Of a stretch of DNA of 12,635 nt, positions 1-7,189 are shown one piece after another. Source of the DNA: UBA7359 sp047618295. GTDB lineage: Bacteria; Pseudomonadota; Gammaproteobacteria; Eutrophobiales; Eutrophobiaceae. Each line of letters opens with the position of its first letter. Position 1 is the first letter of the stretch. Under the pieces are notes generated by a model. That model did not search any database and was not told the DNA's origin. It saw only the letters and a program-made list of their open reading frames with translations. Location: positions 1 to 12,635 of the forward strand of contig JBLHKL010000058.1 of NCBI GenBank assembly GCA_047618295.1. The letters are read 5' to 3'. Position numbers and translations under genes: made by a program.

Positions 1-358
1 CAAATCCATAGTCGAGGACAAGACCTCGGCCACCACATTTTATTTCCCCGGGAGATGCAGCCTTAATCTTGAGACAAAGATCATGCAAACGCGACGGACT
101 CGATAAACCGATTTCATTGGTAACATCCAAAACACTATTACCATTAGCCAGCATCTTTTTAGCATTGTCATAAGTCAGATATTGAATAAAGGATTTTGGA
201 GTGACACCGACCCATGCTGTAAATTTACGTTGAAAATGATGCGGGCTTAAGTCAACTGCAGATGCCATTTGTTCTAGTGAAGGTTGCTCTGCATAGTGCT
301 GACTCAAGTAATTAATTACCTCAGCCATTTGCCTGTAATCATTCGCTTTAACACCCAT
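1..358 (-). CDS. Ada-like AraC-type HTH / methylated-DNA-cysteine methyltransferase, 3' part cut off
   Basis: This leftward gene starts at ATG 358, preceded in frame by a TAA, and runs off the left edge after 119 codons. The first ~80 residues are an AraC-type helix-turn-helix (SLEQMASAVDLSPHHFQRKF, then GVTPKSFIQYL). The following part (GLSSPSRLHDL, then SPGEIK and GGRGLVLDYGF) matches the linker and start of the methyltransferase domain in Ada-type proteins, which move alkyl groups from O6-alkylguanine to a cysteine. The N-terminal zinc/phosphotriester domain of E. coli Ada is absent, so this is the shorter HTH plus MGMT form. The acceptor cysteine (PCHR region) would lie outside the window. 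No good Shine-Dalgarno sequence is visible. Family assignment is firm; a regulatory role is inferred from the HTH. Confidence 0.85.
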   Translation of the reverse strand, partial: MGVKANDYRQMAEVINYLSQHYAEQPSLEQMASAVDLSPHHFQRKFTAWVGVTPKSFIQYLTYDNAKKMLANGNSVLDVTNEIGLSSPSRLHDLCLKIKAASPGEIKCGGRGLVLDYGF

Positions 359-420
359 AAAAAGAATTTAGCATGACAAACATGATCTACCCACCCGAAT
401 CTTGCTGTTATAATAAATGA

Positions 421-666
421 ATGAACCCACGAGCACTTATTACACTATTTTTGGCATTTGCCAACCAATTGAAATTCAAAAACCTGTTTCTAATTGTCAT
501 CGGTTTATTTACCCTCGACCTGTTTATACCTGATTTCATTCCTTTTATTGACGAGGTCATCCTTGGCCTATTAGCCATTATTCTTGCCAATTGGAAGAGT
601 GAACGAAAACAAGAAAAGCAAGGCAACCTTATTGAAGGCGAGATTGTAGATGAGGAAGATAAATAA
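421..666 (+). CDS. small DUF6116-like membrane protein
   Basis: This encodes 81 residues. The N-terminus (residues 1-20) is hydrophobic and slightly basic. Two membrane-prone segments follow at about 21-38 and 44-57, with a conserved-looking PDFIPFIDEVILGLLAIILANW stretch spanning the second. The tail is strongly charged (KSERKQEKQ, then an acidic end EEDK). The pattern of L-D-L-x-I-P-D-x-I-P-F-x-D-E followed by a LLA-W motif resembles small proteins annotated DUF6116; their function is not known. It is transcribed away from the Ada-like gene across a 62-bp divergent gap and converges on the thioredoxin gene with 27 bp between stops. No strong ribosome binding site precedes ATG 421, which lowers certainty about the exact start. 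Confidence 0.7.
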   Translation: MNPRALITLFLAFANQLKFKNLFLIVIGLFTLDLFIPDFIPFIDEVILGLLAIILANWKSERKQEKQGNLIEGEIVDEEDK

Positions 667-693
667 CAGAGTCTTAAGACTATTTCCCTAAGA

Positions 694-1251
694 CTATTTC
701 TTAGGCATGAATTCAGGCGGCACGTCGTCAGCCCACTCGACCTGATAACGTACATTATCATCCTTAATTATCTTTTCTAACTGTGCGCTAGTCACAACAC
801 CATTTAAACGTAACACCAGATCACCTTTAGGGTTATAAAAGAATGTTAATGGAATCATATTAACTTCCTTACCGACGACATCACCTGCTAACTTGGCATC
901 GACCATCATCAACGGGTACTCAATGAAGTAATCCAGTGAGAACTCATACAGTTCTTCCTTGTCTGGAAATTCAAACGTTGGCCAGTCCAGTGTGAGACCA
1001 ACAACCATGGCGTCTTTATCTTGATGGAGATCATGGAAGTCAATCAATGCATCTAGTTCTGCTCTACAATAGGGACAGTCGGTTCCCCACACGTTTACCA
1101 CCACCCATTTTCCCTTGCCGATGTAATTGCTTAATGCATGTTGCTTGCCGTCCAAACCTTCAAGCAAGGTATCTAGAGTTTCAGCATGACTAGAACAGGA
1201 TAATAACAAAAAGATTAAAGCTGAAACTAAAGAAGGGCTCTTGTTAAACAT
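694..1251 (-). CDS. TlpA/ResA-like exported thioredoxin
   Basis: This 185-residue protein begins with a hydrophobic export signal (residues 8-23). It ends either in SHA before a signal peptidase I site or in LLSC at 16-19, a possible lipobox, so it could be a periplasmic protein or a lipoprotein. The thioredoxin fold follows, with WVVVNVWGTDCPYC at 49-62 giving the redox-active CxxC (C59, C62) and NMIPLTFF at 131-138 supplying the cis-proline (P134) facing it. Members of this family usually reduce disulfides of exported proteins, for example in cytochrome c maturation; no partner gene adjoins it here, so the substrate is unknown. The gene stands alone. A strong terminator lies just upstream and closes the preceding leftward transcript, so it needs its own promoter. 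Confidence 0.88.
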   Translation of the reverse strand: MFNKSPSLVSALIFLLLSCSSHAETLDTLLEGLDGKQHALSNYIGKGKWVVVNVWGTDCPYCRAELDALIDFHDLHQDKDAMVVGLTLDWPTFEFPDKEELYEFSLDYFIEYPLMMVDAKLAGDVVGKEVNMIPLTFFYNPKGDLVLRLNGVVTSAQLEKIIKDDNVRYQVEWADDVPPEFMPKK

Positions 1252-1608
1252 GATAATTAGACAATTATTGTGGCTAGAACCGCTAGTTTACCATAACGAT
1301 TTATATGGTCTATCGCACAAAAAAGGACGGAGGAGGGGATCCTCCGTCTAGGTTTAGGGTTAGAAATGATGAATGAGATCAGATGTTAACCAATATAAAA
1401 ATACATCTATTCTTTACACTTAGTAAATCAGACTCTCATATATATACAGAGCAAAACAAATGCCAACATTTACTATAATAAAAAAAATTAAATTATAGTT
1501 TTAAAACAATAATTTATAACGCTTCTGTTCTTTTACTGACCGCTATCCTTGAATTTATTGCACTCTTTTTAGTGCAACTAGCATCTAAACAGTGCACAGG
1601 GAATATTA
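1252..1608. other. 357-bp AT-rich intergenic stretch with two hairpins
   Basis: No convincing open reading frame was seen here. The stretch holds a strong leftward intrinsic terminator (1319-1348) and a perfect 7-bp hairpin at 1558-1577 (TTGCACT, loop CTTTTT, AGTGCAA), which lies 31 bp past the stop of the CMD gene. The rest, about 1380-1550, is very AT-rich. The terminator is 260 bp from the CMD stop, leaving room for a long 3' untranslated region or a small RNA ending at the terminator. Confidence 0.6.
1319..1348 (-). terminator. strong rho-independent terminator, leftward
   Basis: Read on the minus strand, a perfect 9-bp GC-rich stem (GACGGAGGA / TCCTCCGTC, plus-strand arms 1326-1334 and 1340-1348) closes on a 5-nt loop. 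One C and then six T follow (plus-strand A run 1319-1324). This is a textbook intrinsic terminator for transcription coming from the CMD gene side. It insulates the downstream thioredoxin gene. On the plus strand there is no T run, so it would not work in that direction. Confidence 0.88.
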
Positions 1609-2148
1609 TTATTTCACAAACTGTTGAAACGGTTCATCTACTGGTGTTTCAGCTAAATGATTGACGTAGTTACTCATTACTTTCTGTGTTAAACCCAAAA
1701 CAATCTCTAACAAGTTACGTCTCTCATAACCAGCTTCAAAGAATGCCGTCAGTTCTGACTCACTTAAGTGTCCACGATTACGCACTAGAGCTAATGTTGT
1801 TTCATGAAGTGTTTGTAATTTTTTAGTGGGCAGTTCTGTTTTATTCTCAAGCGCATCAATGATTGCAGCGTCAACTTTCATCATATGCGCAATACCTGTA
1901 TGCGCAGGGACACAATAATGACATTCATGCTCTACATTTATTGTTTGCCACACTACAGTTAATTCTTCTGCATCAAAACTTGTAGCCTGAAATGCATTAT
2001 GCAGGTCTTTATAGGTAGACAACATACCTGGCACTTCTGCCATAACACCATGCAAATTCGGAACAAAACCGAATGCCTTTAATGAATCCTCCAATAGCGG
2101 CTTACTCTTTTCCGGTGCATTATCTTTTGTATACAGTTCAAATTTCAT
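1609..2148 (-). CDS. AhpD/carboxymuconolactone decarboxylase-family protein
   Basis: This 179-residue cytoplasmic protein carries the CMD/AhpD signature EHECHYCVPAHT at 73-84: a CxxC pair (C76, C79), E73 and H83, preceded by a helix ending in VWQTINV. In AhpD these residues relay electrons to a peroxidase. Many relatives are labelled peroxidase-related or alkylhydroperoxidase-like proteins, and true decarboxylases lack the CxxC, so a redox role is likelier than lactone decarboxylation. The start at ATG 2148 is supported by GAGGAA about 9 bases upstream. It follows the SDR gene on the same strand after 143 bp containing inverted repeats that may be an operator, so it may be transcribed alone. 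Its transcript probably ends at the terminator at 1319-1348. Confidence 0.85.
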   Translation of the reverse strand: MKFELYTKDNAPEKSKPLLEDSLKAFGFVPNLHGVMAEVPGMLSTYKDLHNAFQATSFDAEELTVVWQTINVEHECHYCVPAHTGIAHMMKVDAAIIDALENKTELPTKKLQTLHETTLALVRNRGHLSESELTAFFEAGYERRNLLEIVLGLTQKVMSNYVNHLAETPVDEPFQQFVK

Positions 2149-2192
2149 TTCACTAATTCCTCGGCTATATTCAGTTTATTTAAAAAAAGATA

Positions 2193-2230
2193 TCCAAAAT
2201 AACAATAGCTTTCTGTCCATTATTTTGGAC
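2193..2230. promoter_or_regulatory. overlapping inverted repeats upstream of the CMD gene, candidate operator
   Basis: A perfect 10-bp inverted repeat (TCCAAAATAA at 2193-2202, TTATTTTGGA at 2220-2229, 17 bp apart) overlaps a second perfect repeat (GTCCA 2215-2219, TGGAC 2226-2230). The same TCCA half-site therefore occurs three times. It lies 45-82 bp upstream of the CMD start, where a repressor or activator would bind. AhpD-like genes are often under redox-sensing regulators, but the sequence does not identify which protein binds here, and no regulator gene adjoins. Confidence 0.5.
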
Positions 2231-2291
2231 TGACCGGTACATAATAACAAGAATTATTTTATATATGAAATATTACAACAAATTCAGCAGC

Positions 2292-3086
2292 TTACTTTTT
2301 AAGCTCTAATTCCTGAGTGGATTTTACCACGGAAGAGAATATCTTGGTGTTGATAAAGCGCGCATTTAATCGTGTCGAAAAGAAATTAATCTTATTCATT
2401 ATCCCCGGAACGACCAGATTGGTTTTACCTAGTTTTTTCAAGGCAATATCGACGACAACCTCGGCATCCATTGTCATTGGAGTATTAAATTTAGATATTT
2501 TCACTAATTCAGTATGTGTCAGCCCCGGACACAAGGCTAAAACATCTATATTAGTGTTCTTTAGTTCGGCATCTATCGCCTCAGCAAACTGTAAATCAAA
2601 GCCCTTTGATGCAGCATAATTAGCCCAACGAGAAATAGCAGTAACCGCAGTTAGAGAAGCTAAAAATATTAATGCTCCTTTGTTTCTCTGCTTCATTTTA
2701 TTGCCGAGACCATGCGTCAAAATAATATATGACTTACAATTTGTATTGATTAAGCGAATTTCATCCTCCAGATTATTATCAAGAAAATTACCTGTATTCA
2801 GTATCCCCGCATTATTTACCAACAGACTTATCTCTAGATCGTCTACTGCGTTAACAACACCTTTAGTTTCATCTTCATCTGATAAATCTGCACAAACTAC
2901 ACGGGTCTGGATGTTATGCTCATCACTTAATTCTTTTGCAATCTTGTCTAATCTTTCCTTTCGCCGCGCTACTAACACAACATTCATCCCGGCTGCCGCT
3001 AATTTACGACTGAACACTTCGCCGATACCAGAAGACGCACCCGTTATCAGCGCCCAATCTCCATAAGCCTCTTTCAAATTTTTCAT
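2292..3086 (-). CDS. short-chain dehydrogenase/reductase (classical SDR)
   Basis: This is a 264-residue cytoplasmic NAD(P)-dependent oxidoreductase. It has the cofactor motif TGASSGIG (15-22), R41-R42 after the second strand (suggesting NADPH preference), the DL pair of CADLS (66-69), NNAG (91-94), and the catalytic Ser144, Tyr157 and Lys161 in LAS-12-YAASK, followed by CPG (near 187-189). The complete triad indicates an active enzyme, but the substrate cannot be inferred. ATG 3086 has GGAAG five bases upstream. The gene starts 17 bp after the DUF2147 gene on the same strand, so the two are probably cotranscribed. The C-terminus from about 225 is basic and of the kind seen in the DltE/YqjQ-like SDR group. 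Confidence 0.9.
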   Translation of the reverse strand: MKNLKEAYGDWALITGASSGIGEVFSRKLAAAGMNVVLVARRKERLDKIAKELSDEHNIQTRVVCADLSDEDETKGVVNAVDDLEISLLVNNAGILNTGNFLDNNLEDEIRLINTNCKSYIILTHGLGNKMKQRNKGALIFLASLTAVTAISRWANYAASKGFDLQFAEAIDAELKNTNIDVLALCPGLTHTELVKISKFNTPMTMDAEVVVDIALKKLGKTNLVVPGIMNKINFFSTRLNARFINTKIFSSVVKSTQELELKK

Positions 3087-3103
3087 AATACTTCCATTGC
3101 CAT

Positions 3104-3532
3104 TTATTCCTGTCGTTTCCAGACTTCTGTTCTACCAAACAACGACACTCCTATATAGCCTCTTACCTTTAACCTGCCGTCATCATTTAATGATAGTTTG
3201 CACTTATAGGTTTTACCACTATTAGGATCATAGATAGTGCCACCGCTCCATAAATTCTCTTCTTGATAGCTAAAACCTTCAAGAATGGTCAGGCCCTCCA
3301 ACAATCTGTCTCTTAACTTTTGATCTGGATTCTTACTATCCTTACGGCCATTATGTATTGGATCTGGTGTACCAATGATAGTGCCGATATATTTTGTCTG
3401 CGCTAATGTAATCTCGATAATTCCATCGCCCTTAGCATTAATCCAACTGCCAATAATTGCATGTTCATTTGCAAATACTGGCTGCATCATAATTAGGCTA
3501 ATTATAAAACCTCTAATTATGTTTATAACCAT
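3104..3532 (-). CDS. exported DUF2147-family protein
   Basis: This 142-residue protein has a signal peptide (residues 1-21, ending VFA before NE). The mature domain has the DUF2147 hallmarks: IIGSWINAKGDGIIEI near the start, LEGLTILEGF, then GGTIYDPNSGKTYKCKL and a closing LKVRGYIGVSLFGRTEVWKR. The family forms a small lipocalin-like periplasmic barrel of undefined function. In several bacteria it lies near lipid or stress genes. ATG 3532 is a reasonable start with AAGG about nine bases upstream. It is the first gene of a leftward pair with the SDR gene and is divergent from the macro-domain gene, sharing a 156-bp control region that holds an FNR-type box. Confidence 0.9.
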   Translation of the reverse strand: MVINIIRGFIISLIMMQPVFANEHAIIGSWINAKGDGIIEITLAQTKYIGTIIGTPDPIHNGRKDSKNPDQKLRDRLLEGLTILEGFSYQEENLWSGGTIYDPNSGKTYKCKLSLNDDGRLKVRGYIGVSLFGRTEVWKRQE

Positions 3533-3610
3533 TTATAAGAACCTTATTTGAATAGTAATTGTAGTGAACAAAATATATGTGACTGTCCTTTTTAACTAGA
3601 TTCAATCCTT

Positions 3611-3652
3611 TTGATTTTGATCAATATGAAGGCTTATTTATACACATAAAAT
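3611..3652 (+). promoter_or_regulatory. FNR/Anr-type box with well-placed -10, for the macro-domain gene
   Basis: TTGAT-TTTG-ATCAA at 3611-3624 is a perfect match to the consensus TTGAT-N4-ATCAA of FNR-family regulators. TAAAAT at 3647-3652 is a five-of-six -10 element. A transcript starting about 7 bases after it (near 3659) would put the box centre at about -41.5, the classic class II activator position. ATG of the macro-domain gene is at 3689. The site is 80-93 bp upstream of the divergent DUF2147 start, so it could affect that gene too. Binding is inferred, not shown. Confidence 0.65.
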
Positions 3653-3688
3653 AAATTAAATGATAACAACTTCAGCTAAGGATTAATT

Positions 3689-4174
3689 ATGATCTATCAA
3701 GTAAAAGGCGACATTATACTCACCAAGGCACAGGCAATAGCTCATGGTGTTGCACCAAATGACCCGATGAATCAGGGACTCGCGCTGACACTACATGAAA
3801 ACTATCCAGCTATGCATAAGGACTTTCACCACTGGTGTCATCAAAACCATCCTAAGCCTGGAGAAGCATGGATGTGGGGTGGCGTAGACAATGTTCGTAT
3901 CATCAATCTTCTGACTCAGGAAGGTGGCTATGATCATGGCTCTAAACCGGGCAAAGCCACTATTAGCAATATTAATCACGCACTACGTGCATTAGTTAAG
4001 GTTATAAAGAAACAAGAAATAACCTCATTAGCCCTACCCCGTCTTGCCACAGGTGTCGGTGGCCTTGAATGGGATGATGTCATGCCATTAATAGAAGAAC
4101 GTCTTGGCGTCCTAGAAATTCCGGTTTATATTTATTCAGAATTTCATGTCGGCATGCAGGCGAAAGAGCCATGA
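3689..4174 (+). CDS. macro-domain protein (ADP-ribose binding or hydrolysis)
   Basis: This 161-residue protein is a single macro domain. It opens with IYQVKGDII (G7-D8-I9, the adenine-contact region), and AIAHGVAPNDPMNQG (16-30) takes the place of the usual N-A-N loop. LALPRLATGVGGLEW (114-128) forms the phosphate-binding loop, closest to the YmdB/Poa1-like group that acts on ADP-ribose-1''-phosphate or O-acetyl-ADP-ribose, or removes ADP-ribose from proteins. The AHGVAPND loop differs from the standard NAAN form, so the exact reaction is open. The start has TAAGGA six bases upstream. No ADP-ribosyltransferase gene adjoins, so a DarT/DarG-type toxin pair is not supported. The gene converges on yaaA with 35 bp between stops. 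Confidence 0.85.
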   Translation: MIYQVKGDIILTKAQAIAHGVAPNDPMNQGLALTLHENYPAMHKDFHHWCHQNHPKPGEAWMWGGVDNVRIINLLTQEGGYDHGSKPGKATISNINHALRALVKVIKKQEITSLALPRLATGVGGLEWDDVMPLIEERLGVLEIPVYIYSEFHVGMQAKEP

Positions 4175-4209
4175 TGGAACATTAAGAAACTGCTGCCTCT
4201 TTATTCTAA

Positions 4210-4983
4210 TTAACTTTGCTTTCGTTGGAAGACCCAGTTCGTTTCGCTGGATTCAGATTTATAAAACTTATAGCCACCTACATTAAAGGCTTTAATCGCT
4301 TCCGGGTCCTTTAATCTATTCTGAATTATATAGGCACTCATAAGCCCGCGCGCCTTCTTGGCAAAGAAGCTGATAATCTTATATTGGCCTTTACTATAAT
4401 CCTTGAATACAGGAACGATGATATCGGCGTTAATATCATTTGCATGGATCGATTTAAAATATTCATTCGATGCGAGGTTGATTAATGTCTTACTCTTGCT
4501 CGCCGTAAGGTCAATGTTAATTTGGGCAGTGATTTTTGTATTCCAGAATTCATACAAATCCTTGCCCTGCTTATTTTCAAACTTGGTTCCCATTTCCAAT
4601 CTATAGGCCTGGATCAAATCTAGCGGTCTTAATACACCATAAAGCCCGGATAATATTCTTAGGTGCTTTTGTGCAAACTTGAGATCTTGATTACTAAATG
4701 TGTCTGCATCGATGCCAGTATAGACGTCACCCTTGAAAGCCAACAATGCCTGCTTGGCATTGCTTAAGGTAAACGGCGTTTTCCAATCATTAAACCGCAT
4801 GTAATTAAGTGTGCCGAGCTTATCGCTGACCTTCATCAAAGATGAAACCTCGTGCGGCGCCAGCTTCTTCAATTCAGACACCAACTGCCGAGAATCTTTC
4901 AAGAATTCTGGTTGTGTGTGGTCTTTCGTAATCGGCGAAGTTTCAAAATCCAGCGTCTTCGCAGGGGATATAACAATCAGCAT
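4210..4983 (-). CDS. yaaA: peroxide stress protein YaaA
   Basis: The 257 residues match the YaaA (UPF0246/DUF328) family closely in length and motifs: the N-terminal MLIVISPAKTLDF, KLGTLNYMRF near 55-64, LRILSGLYGVLRPLDLIQAYRLEMGT near 108-133, NLASNEYFKSI and the C-terminal FNVGGYKFY. In E. coli YaaA is induced by OxyR and limits free iron and Fenton damage during peroxide stress; related proteins bind DNA. ATG 4983 has GAGGAAAA about ten bases upstream. It is divergent from mtdB across 176 bp. No obvious OxyR site was identified by eye. Confidence 0.95.
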   Translation of the reverse strand: MLIVISPAKTLDFETSPITKDHTQPEFLKDSRQLVSELKKLAPHEVSSLMKVSDKLGTLNYMRFNDWKTPFTLSNAKQALLAFKGDVYTGIDADTFSNQDLKFAQKHLRILSGLYGVLRPLDLIQAYRLEMGTKFENKQGKDLYEFWNTKITAQINIDLTASKSKTLINLASNEYFKSIHANDINADIIVPVFKDYSKGQYKIISFFAKKARGLMSAYIIQNRLKDPEAIKAFNVGGYKFYKSESSETNWVFQRKQS

Positions 4984-5094
4984 TAAACTAAATTTTCCTC
5001 AGTAATGACTACAATTCATGATGTTAACTAAGATGATAACCTACCCAATATTAATAATATATTTCTAATCAATTCCTAGCGAATCCCAAGACTT

Positions 5095-5119
5095 TAATAG
5101 TGTATTATTAGTGCTATTA
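5095..5119 (+). promoter_or_regulatory. inverted repeat and candidate -10 upstream of mtdB
   Basis: TAATAG (5095-5100) and CTATTA (5114-5119) form a 6-bp inverted repeat around TATTAT (5103-5108), a five-of-six -10 hexamer. It lies 41-65 bp upstream of the mtdB ATG. No matching -35 hexamer sits 16-18 bp upstream, so a promoter relying on an activator, or chance in AT-rich DNA, are both possible. Confidence 0.25.
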
Positions 5120-5159
5120 GGGCGTAAGCTCATCCACATGATATTTATGGACGGTAATT

Positions 5160-6056
5160 ATGGAAAAGCAATATCTTTTACACATGATAACCCCTGCAAA
5201 AAACCTAAGTGCTTTTGATGTCAATATGGCATTTGATGCGGGTTGGAACGCTATGCCTTATTTGGGTGTTGAGTTAGACGAAGTCGCGGGCATAGTTCAA
5301 GACACCATCTTTTCAAGAGGTCCAAAAAGCTTAAAACGAACCGGCATCTTTATTGGCGGCAGAGATATGCATCTGGCAATGGATATGTTCAATGCCGCAA
5401 AAGCAGCCATGTTGCCACCATTTGAAATATCGGTACTCACAGACCCAAGCGGTGCATTTACAACCTCCGCGGCAATGGTTGCCATCGTTACACATCAACT
5501 TAAAATTAGACATGACGAAGACCTAAAAGGACAAAACGTACTGGTTCTAGGCGGTACAGGTCCGGTAGGCGCATCAGCAGCCGTCTTGGCAGCAAAACTG
5601 GGTGCCAAGGTAACCATACTGGGTCGTGCTGTTGATAAAGCCAACCTAGTAGCCGAATTTTGTAATACTCGATATGGAACTGTCGTTGAAGGCGTGAAGG
5701 GTGATGCCAATGATCATATTGATGACCTGATACAAGATGCTGATCTGATCTTCGCAACAGCCAAGGCTGGGATACAGATACTCAGTGAACAACAAGTCGC
5801 AGCCGCAGGCAAACTCAAGATTGCTGCTGATTTGAATGCCGTGCCACCAGCAGGTATCGCAGGAATTAATCTGCACGATAATGGTGTTGCCATCAAAGGC
5901 AGTAAAAGCAACGCGGTTGGCATTGGACCGATGGCAATTGGTAATATCAAATACCAAACCCAGCAAGGATTATTAATTAAAATGTACAGCATGGGAGTAC
6001 CGCACTATTTTCACTTTGAAGATGCATTTGAAGTAGCCATGGAAATAGTAAAGTAA
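5160..6056 (+). CDS. mtdB: NAD(P)-dependent methylene-tetrahydromethanopterin dehydrogenase
   Basis: This 298-residue protein has the length and motifs of MtdB: LLHMITPAKNLSAFDVNMAFDAG at the N-terminus, DTIFSRGPKSLKRTGIFIGGRD at 48-69, DPSGAFTTSAAMVA at 95-108, a Rossmann loop GGTGPVG at 131-137, DLNAVPPAGIAGI near 224-236 and GPMAIGNIKYQTQ near the C-terminus. The N-terminal HMxTPxKxxSxFDVNMAxDAG pattern separates it from MtdA. In methylotrophs this cytoplasmic enzyme oxidises methylene-H4MPT to methenyl-H4MPT with NAD or NADP, following condensation of formaldehyde with H4MPT by Fae. GGACGG lies about five bases before ATG 5160. It is not beside other H4MPT genes here; the next gene is a PP2C-like phosphatase 58 bp downstream on the same strand. 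Confidence 0.92.
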   Translation: MEKQYLLHMITPAKNLSAFDVNMAFDAGWNAMPYLGVELDEVAGIVQDTIFSRGPKSLKRTGIFIGGRDMHLAMDMFNAAKAAMLPPFEISVLTDPSGAFTTSAAMVAIVTHQLKIRHDEDLKGQNVLVLGGTGPVGASAAVLAAKLGAKVTILGRAVDKANLVAEFCNTRYGTVVEGVKGDANDHIDDLIQDADLIFATAKAGIQILSEQQVAAAGKLKIAADLNAVPPAGIAGINLHDNGVAIKGSKSNAVGIGPMAIGNIKYQTQQGLLIKMYSMGVPHYFHFEDAFEVAMEIVK

Positions 6057-6114
6057 TAATGATTGGGGTGGTTATAAACGCCTGATTCGACCATGTTAAT
6101 TAATGGAACCGTAA

Positions 6115-6990
6115 ATGCTTTTCAAAAATAAAGTTTCAGTCCGCTGGAAAGAATATTTTGACAACACCTGCAAAGGTGAAGATTTGTGGGGCCATTACAA
6201 AACATCTAATGGCGATCTTTATGTTGTTATCGATGGTGCTTCATCGCATGAAGGTACTAAAACAGGCGGAGATGTCGCTCAATTAATAGATAAAAGATTA
6301 AAAGAAGATGCGATAAATATAGTACGTAGTAAACACTTAAGAGAACTCTTACATTCCATCAATGATGAATCTGTAAAGGTAAATAAAGGCGCTTATGCCG
6401 CAGTAGCAGGCATATTACATAGAGGCAGAGGCATGTTCGCCTTTGGTGCTGGTGATGTTTCTATCCTCGCAAAAAAACCCAATGGTAAGTTACTACAAAC
6501 ATTACCTTTGGATCTAAGTATGCAAAGGGATGAAGCAGAACAAACAGCCATGACGGAGATAGGCACCATAATTGATGGCAAGGAAATCACATCGGAAAAC
6601 TATTTTAAACGAGTGAATCAATTTTTAAACCATGGACTATCCAATGCTGTCGGTATTGGCGAATCATTCTTCTTGAATGAAAAAAGTTTTTATGTGAAAG
6701 ACGGTGCCGCATTACTGATTGCTTCAGATGGCATAACTGATCCTTTCATGGACCCACAAAAAGAATCAGGCAAAATTCCAAAAGAGAATGCGTTAAAACT
6801 CTATGAGCTGATCAACTCAACTAATAACGCAGAAGAGGCCTCAGAGGCCCTTAAAGATTTATTTTGGGACACCCAGGTCAAAGAAAAGAAAAAAATAAAA
6901 GCAGATGATAGAACGGGGATCTTTATCTATATGAATGTTGCTGTTGCTGCTGATGATAATGAAAAAACTCAAATATTAAATAGAGAGTAA
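6115..6990 (+). CDS. PP2C-like (PPM family) serine/threonine phosphatase
   Basis: This 291-residue soluble protein keeps the metal and catalytic landmarks of PP2C phosphatases: VVIDGASSHEGTKTGG (D40-G41), AAVAGILHRGRGMFAFGAGDVSIL with the G-x-G-D element at 111-114, SNAVG (176-180), LLIASDGITD (D205-G206, D209) and a late DDRTGIFIY (D264-D265). These residues coordinate two metal ions, so activity is likely. Targets are unknown and no partner kinase adjoins. The lysine-rich segment at 257-263 precedes the last metal ligands. It follows mtdB by 58 bp on the same strand and may be cotranscribed, but no functional link is known. The start at ATG 6115 lacks a strong ribosome binding site. Confidence 0.8.
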   Translation: MLFKNKVSVRWKEYFDNTCKGEDLWGHYKTSNGDLYVVIDGASSHEGTKTGGDVAQLIDKRLKEDAINIVRSKHLRELLHSINDESVKVNKGAYAAVAGILHRGRGMFAFGAGDVSILAKKPNGKLLQTLPLDLSMQRDEAEQTAMTEIGTIIDGKEITSENYFKRVNQFLNHGLSNAVGIGESFFLNEKSFYVKDGAALLIASDGITDPFMDPQKESGKIPKENALKLYELINSTNNAEEASEALKDLFWDTQVKEKKKIKADDRTGIFIYMNVAVAADDNEKTQILNRE

Positions 6991-7055
6991 AGAGTAAGGC
7001 ACTGGCACTAAGACAGCACGGTATTATTAAATCATATACATACAAAACAATAGAG

Positions 7056-7066
7056 GAGTCTGACGT
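7056..7066. repeat. left target-site duplication of the MITE
   Basis: The 11 bases GAGTCTGACGT directly precede the element. They match 7258-7268 (GAGCCTGACGT) with one change, as expected for a target duplication that has begun to diverge. Confidence 0.7.
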
Positions 7067-7067
7067 A

Positions 7068-7087
7068 AATGGCGCTTACTTAAGCTC
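7068..7087 (+). repeat. MITE left terminal inverted repeat
   Basis: The left arm is AATGGCGCTTACTTAAGCTC. It differs from the reverse complement of the right arm by one base (G for A at 7073). Confidence 0.88.
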
Positions 7088-7100
7088 GTCTTTCCCGCGC

Positions 7101-7150
7101 ACGACTGCATGGATGCAGGAGGGAGAGCGACTCAGGAGACAAAGCCGAGG
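7101..7150 (+). repeat. dispersed 50-bp repeat, copy 1 (inside the MITE)
   Basis: This matches 10818-10867 without gaps at 45 of 50 bases. It opens with ACGACTGCATGG, which forms a hairpin CTGCA-TGGA-TGCAG, then has GACTCAGGAGACAAAGCC and ends CGAGG. The same segment lying inside a transposable element and in a separate intergenic region shows it is a genomic repeat unit. Confidence 0.85.
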
Positions 7151-7189
7151 CGAGAAACCAGTTAGACAAGACAGATTAATTTTCACTGG

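Noticed and set aside
687..705. Hairpin CCTAAG / CTTAGG (and GTCTTAAGAC at 671-680) in the convergent gap as a terminator
   Set aside because: Stems are short and AT-rich and there is no T run on either strand; it overlaps the stop codon of the thioredoxin gene.
1351..1363. Telomere-like GGTTTAGGGTTAG
   Set aside because: Only two TTAGGG-like units in AT-rich DNA of a bacterium; chance.
3689..4174. DarT/DarG-type toxin-antitoxin system
   Set aside because: Only a lone macro domain; no neighbouring ADP-ribosyltransferase and no second DarG domain.
7003..7017. GG-N10-GC spacing resembling a sigma-54 promoter before the YdjM-like gene
   Set aside because: The -24 half TGGCAC fits, but the -12 half (CAGC) does not match TTGC, and the MITE now lies between it and the gene.
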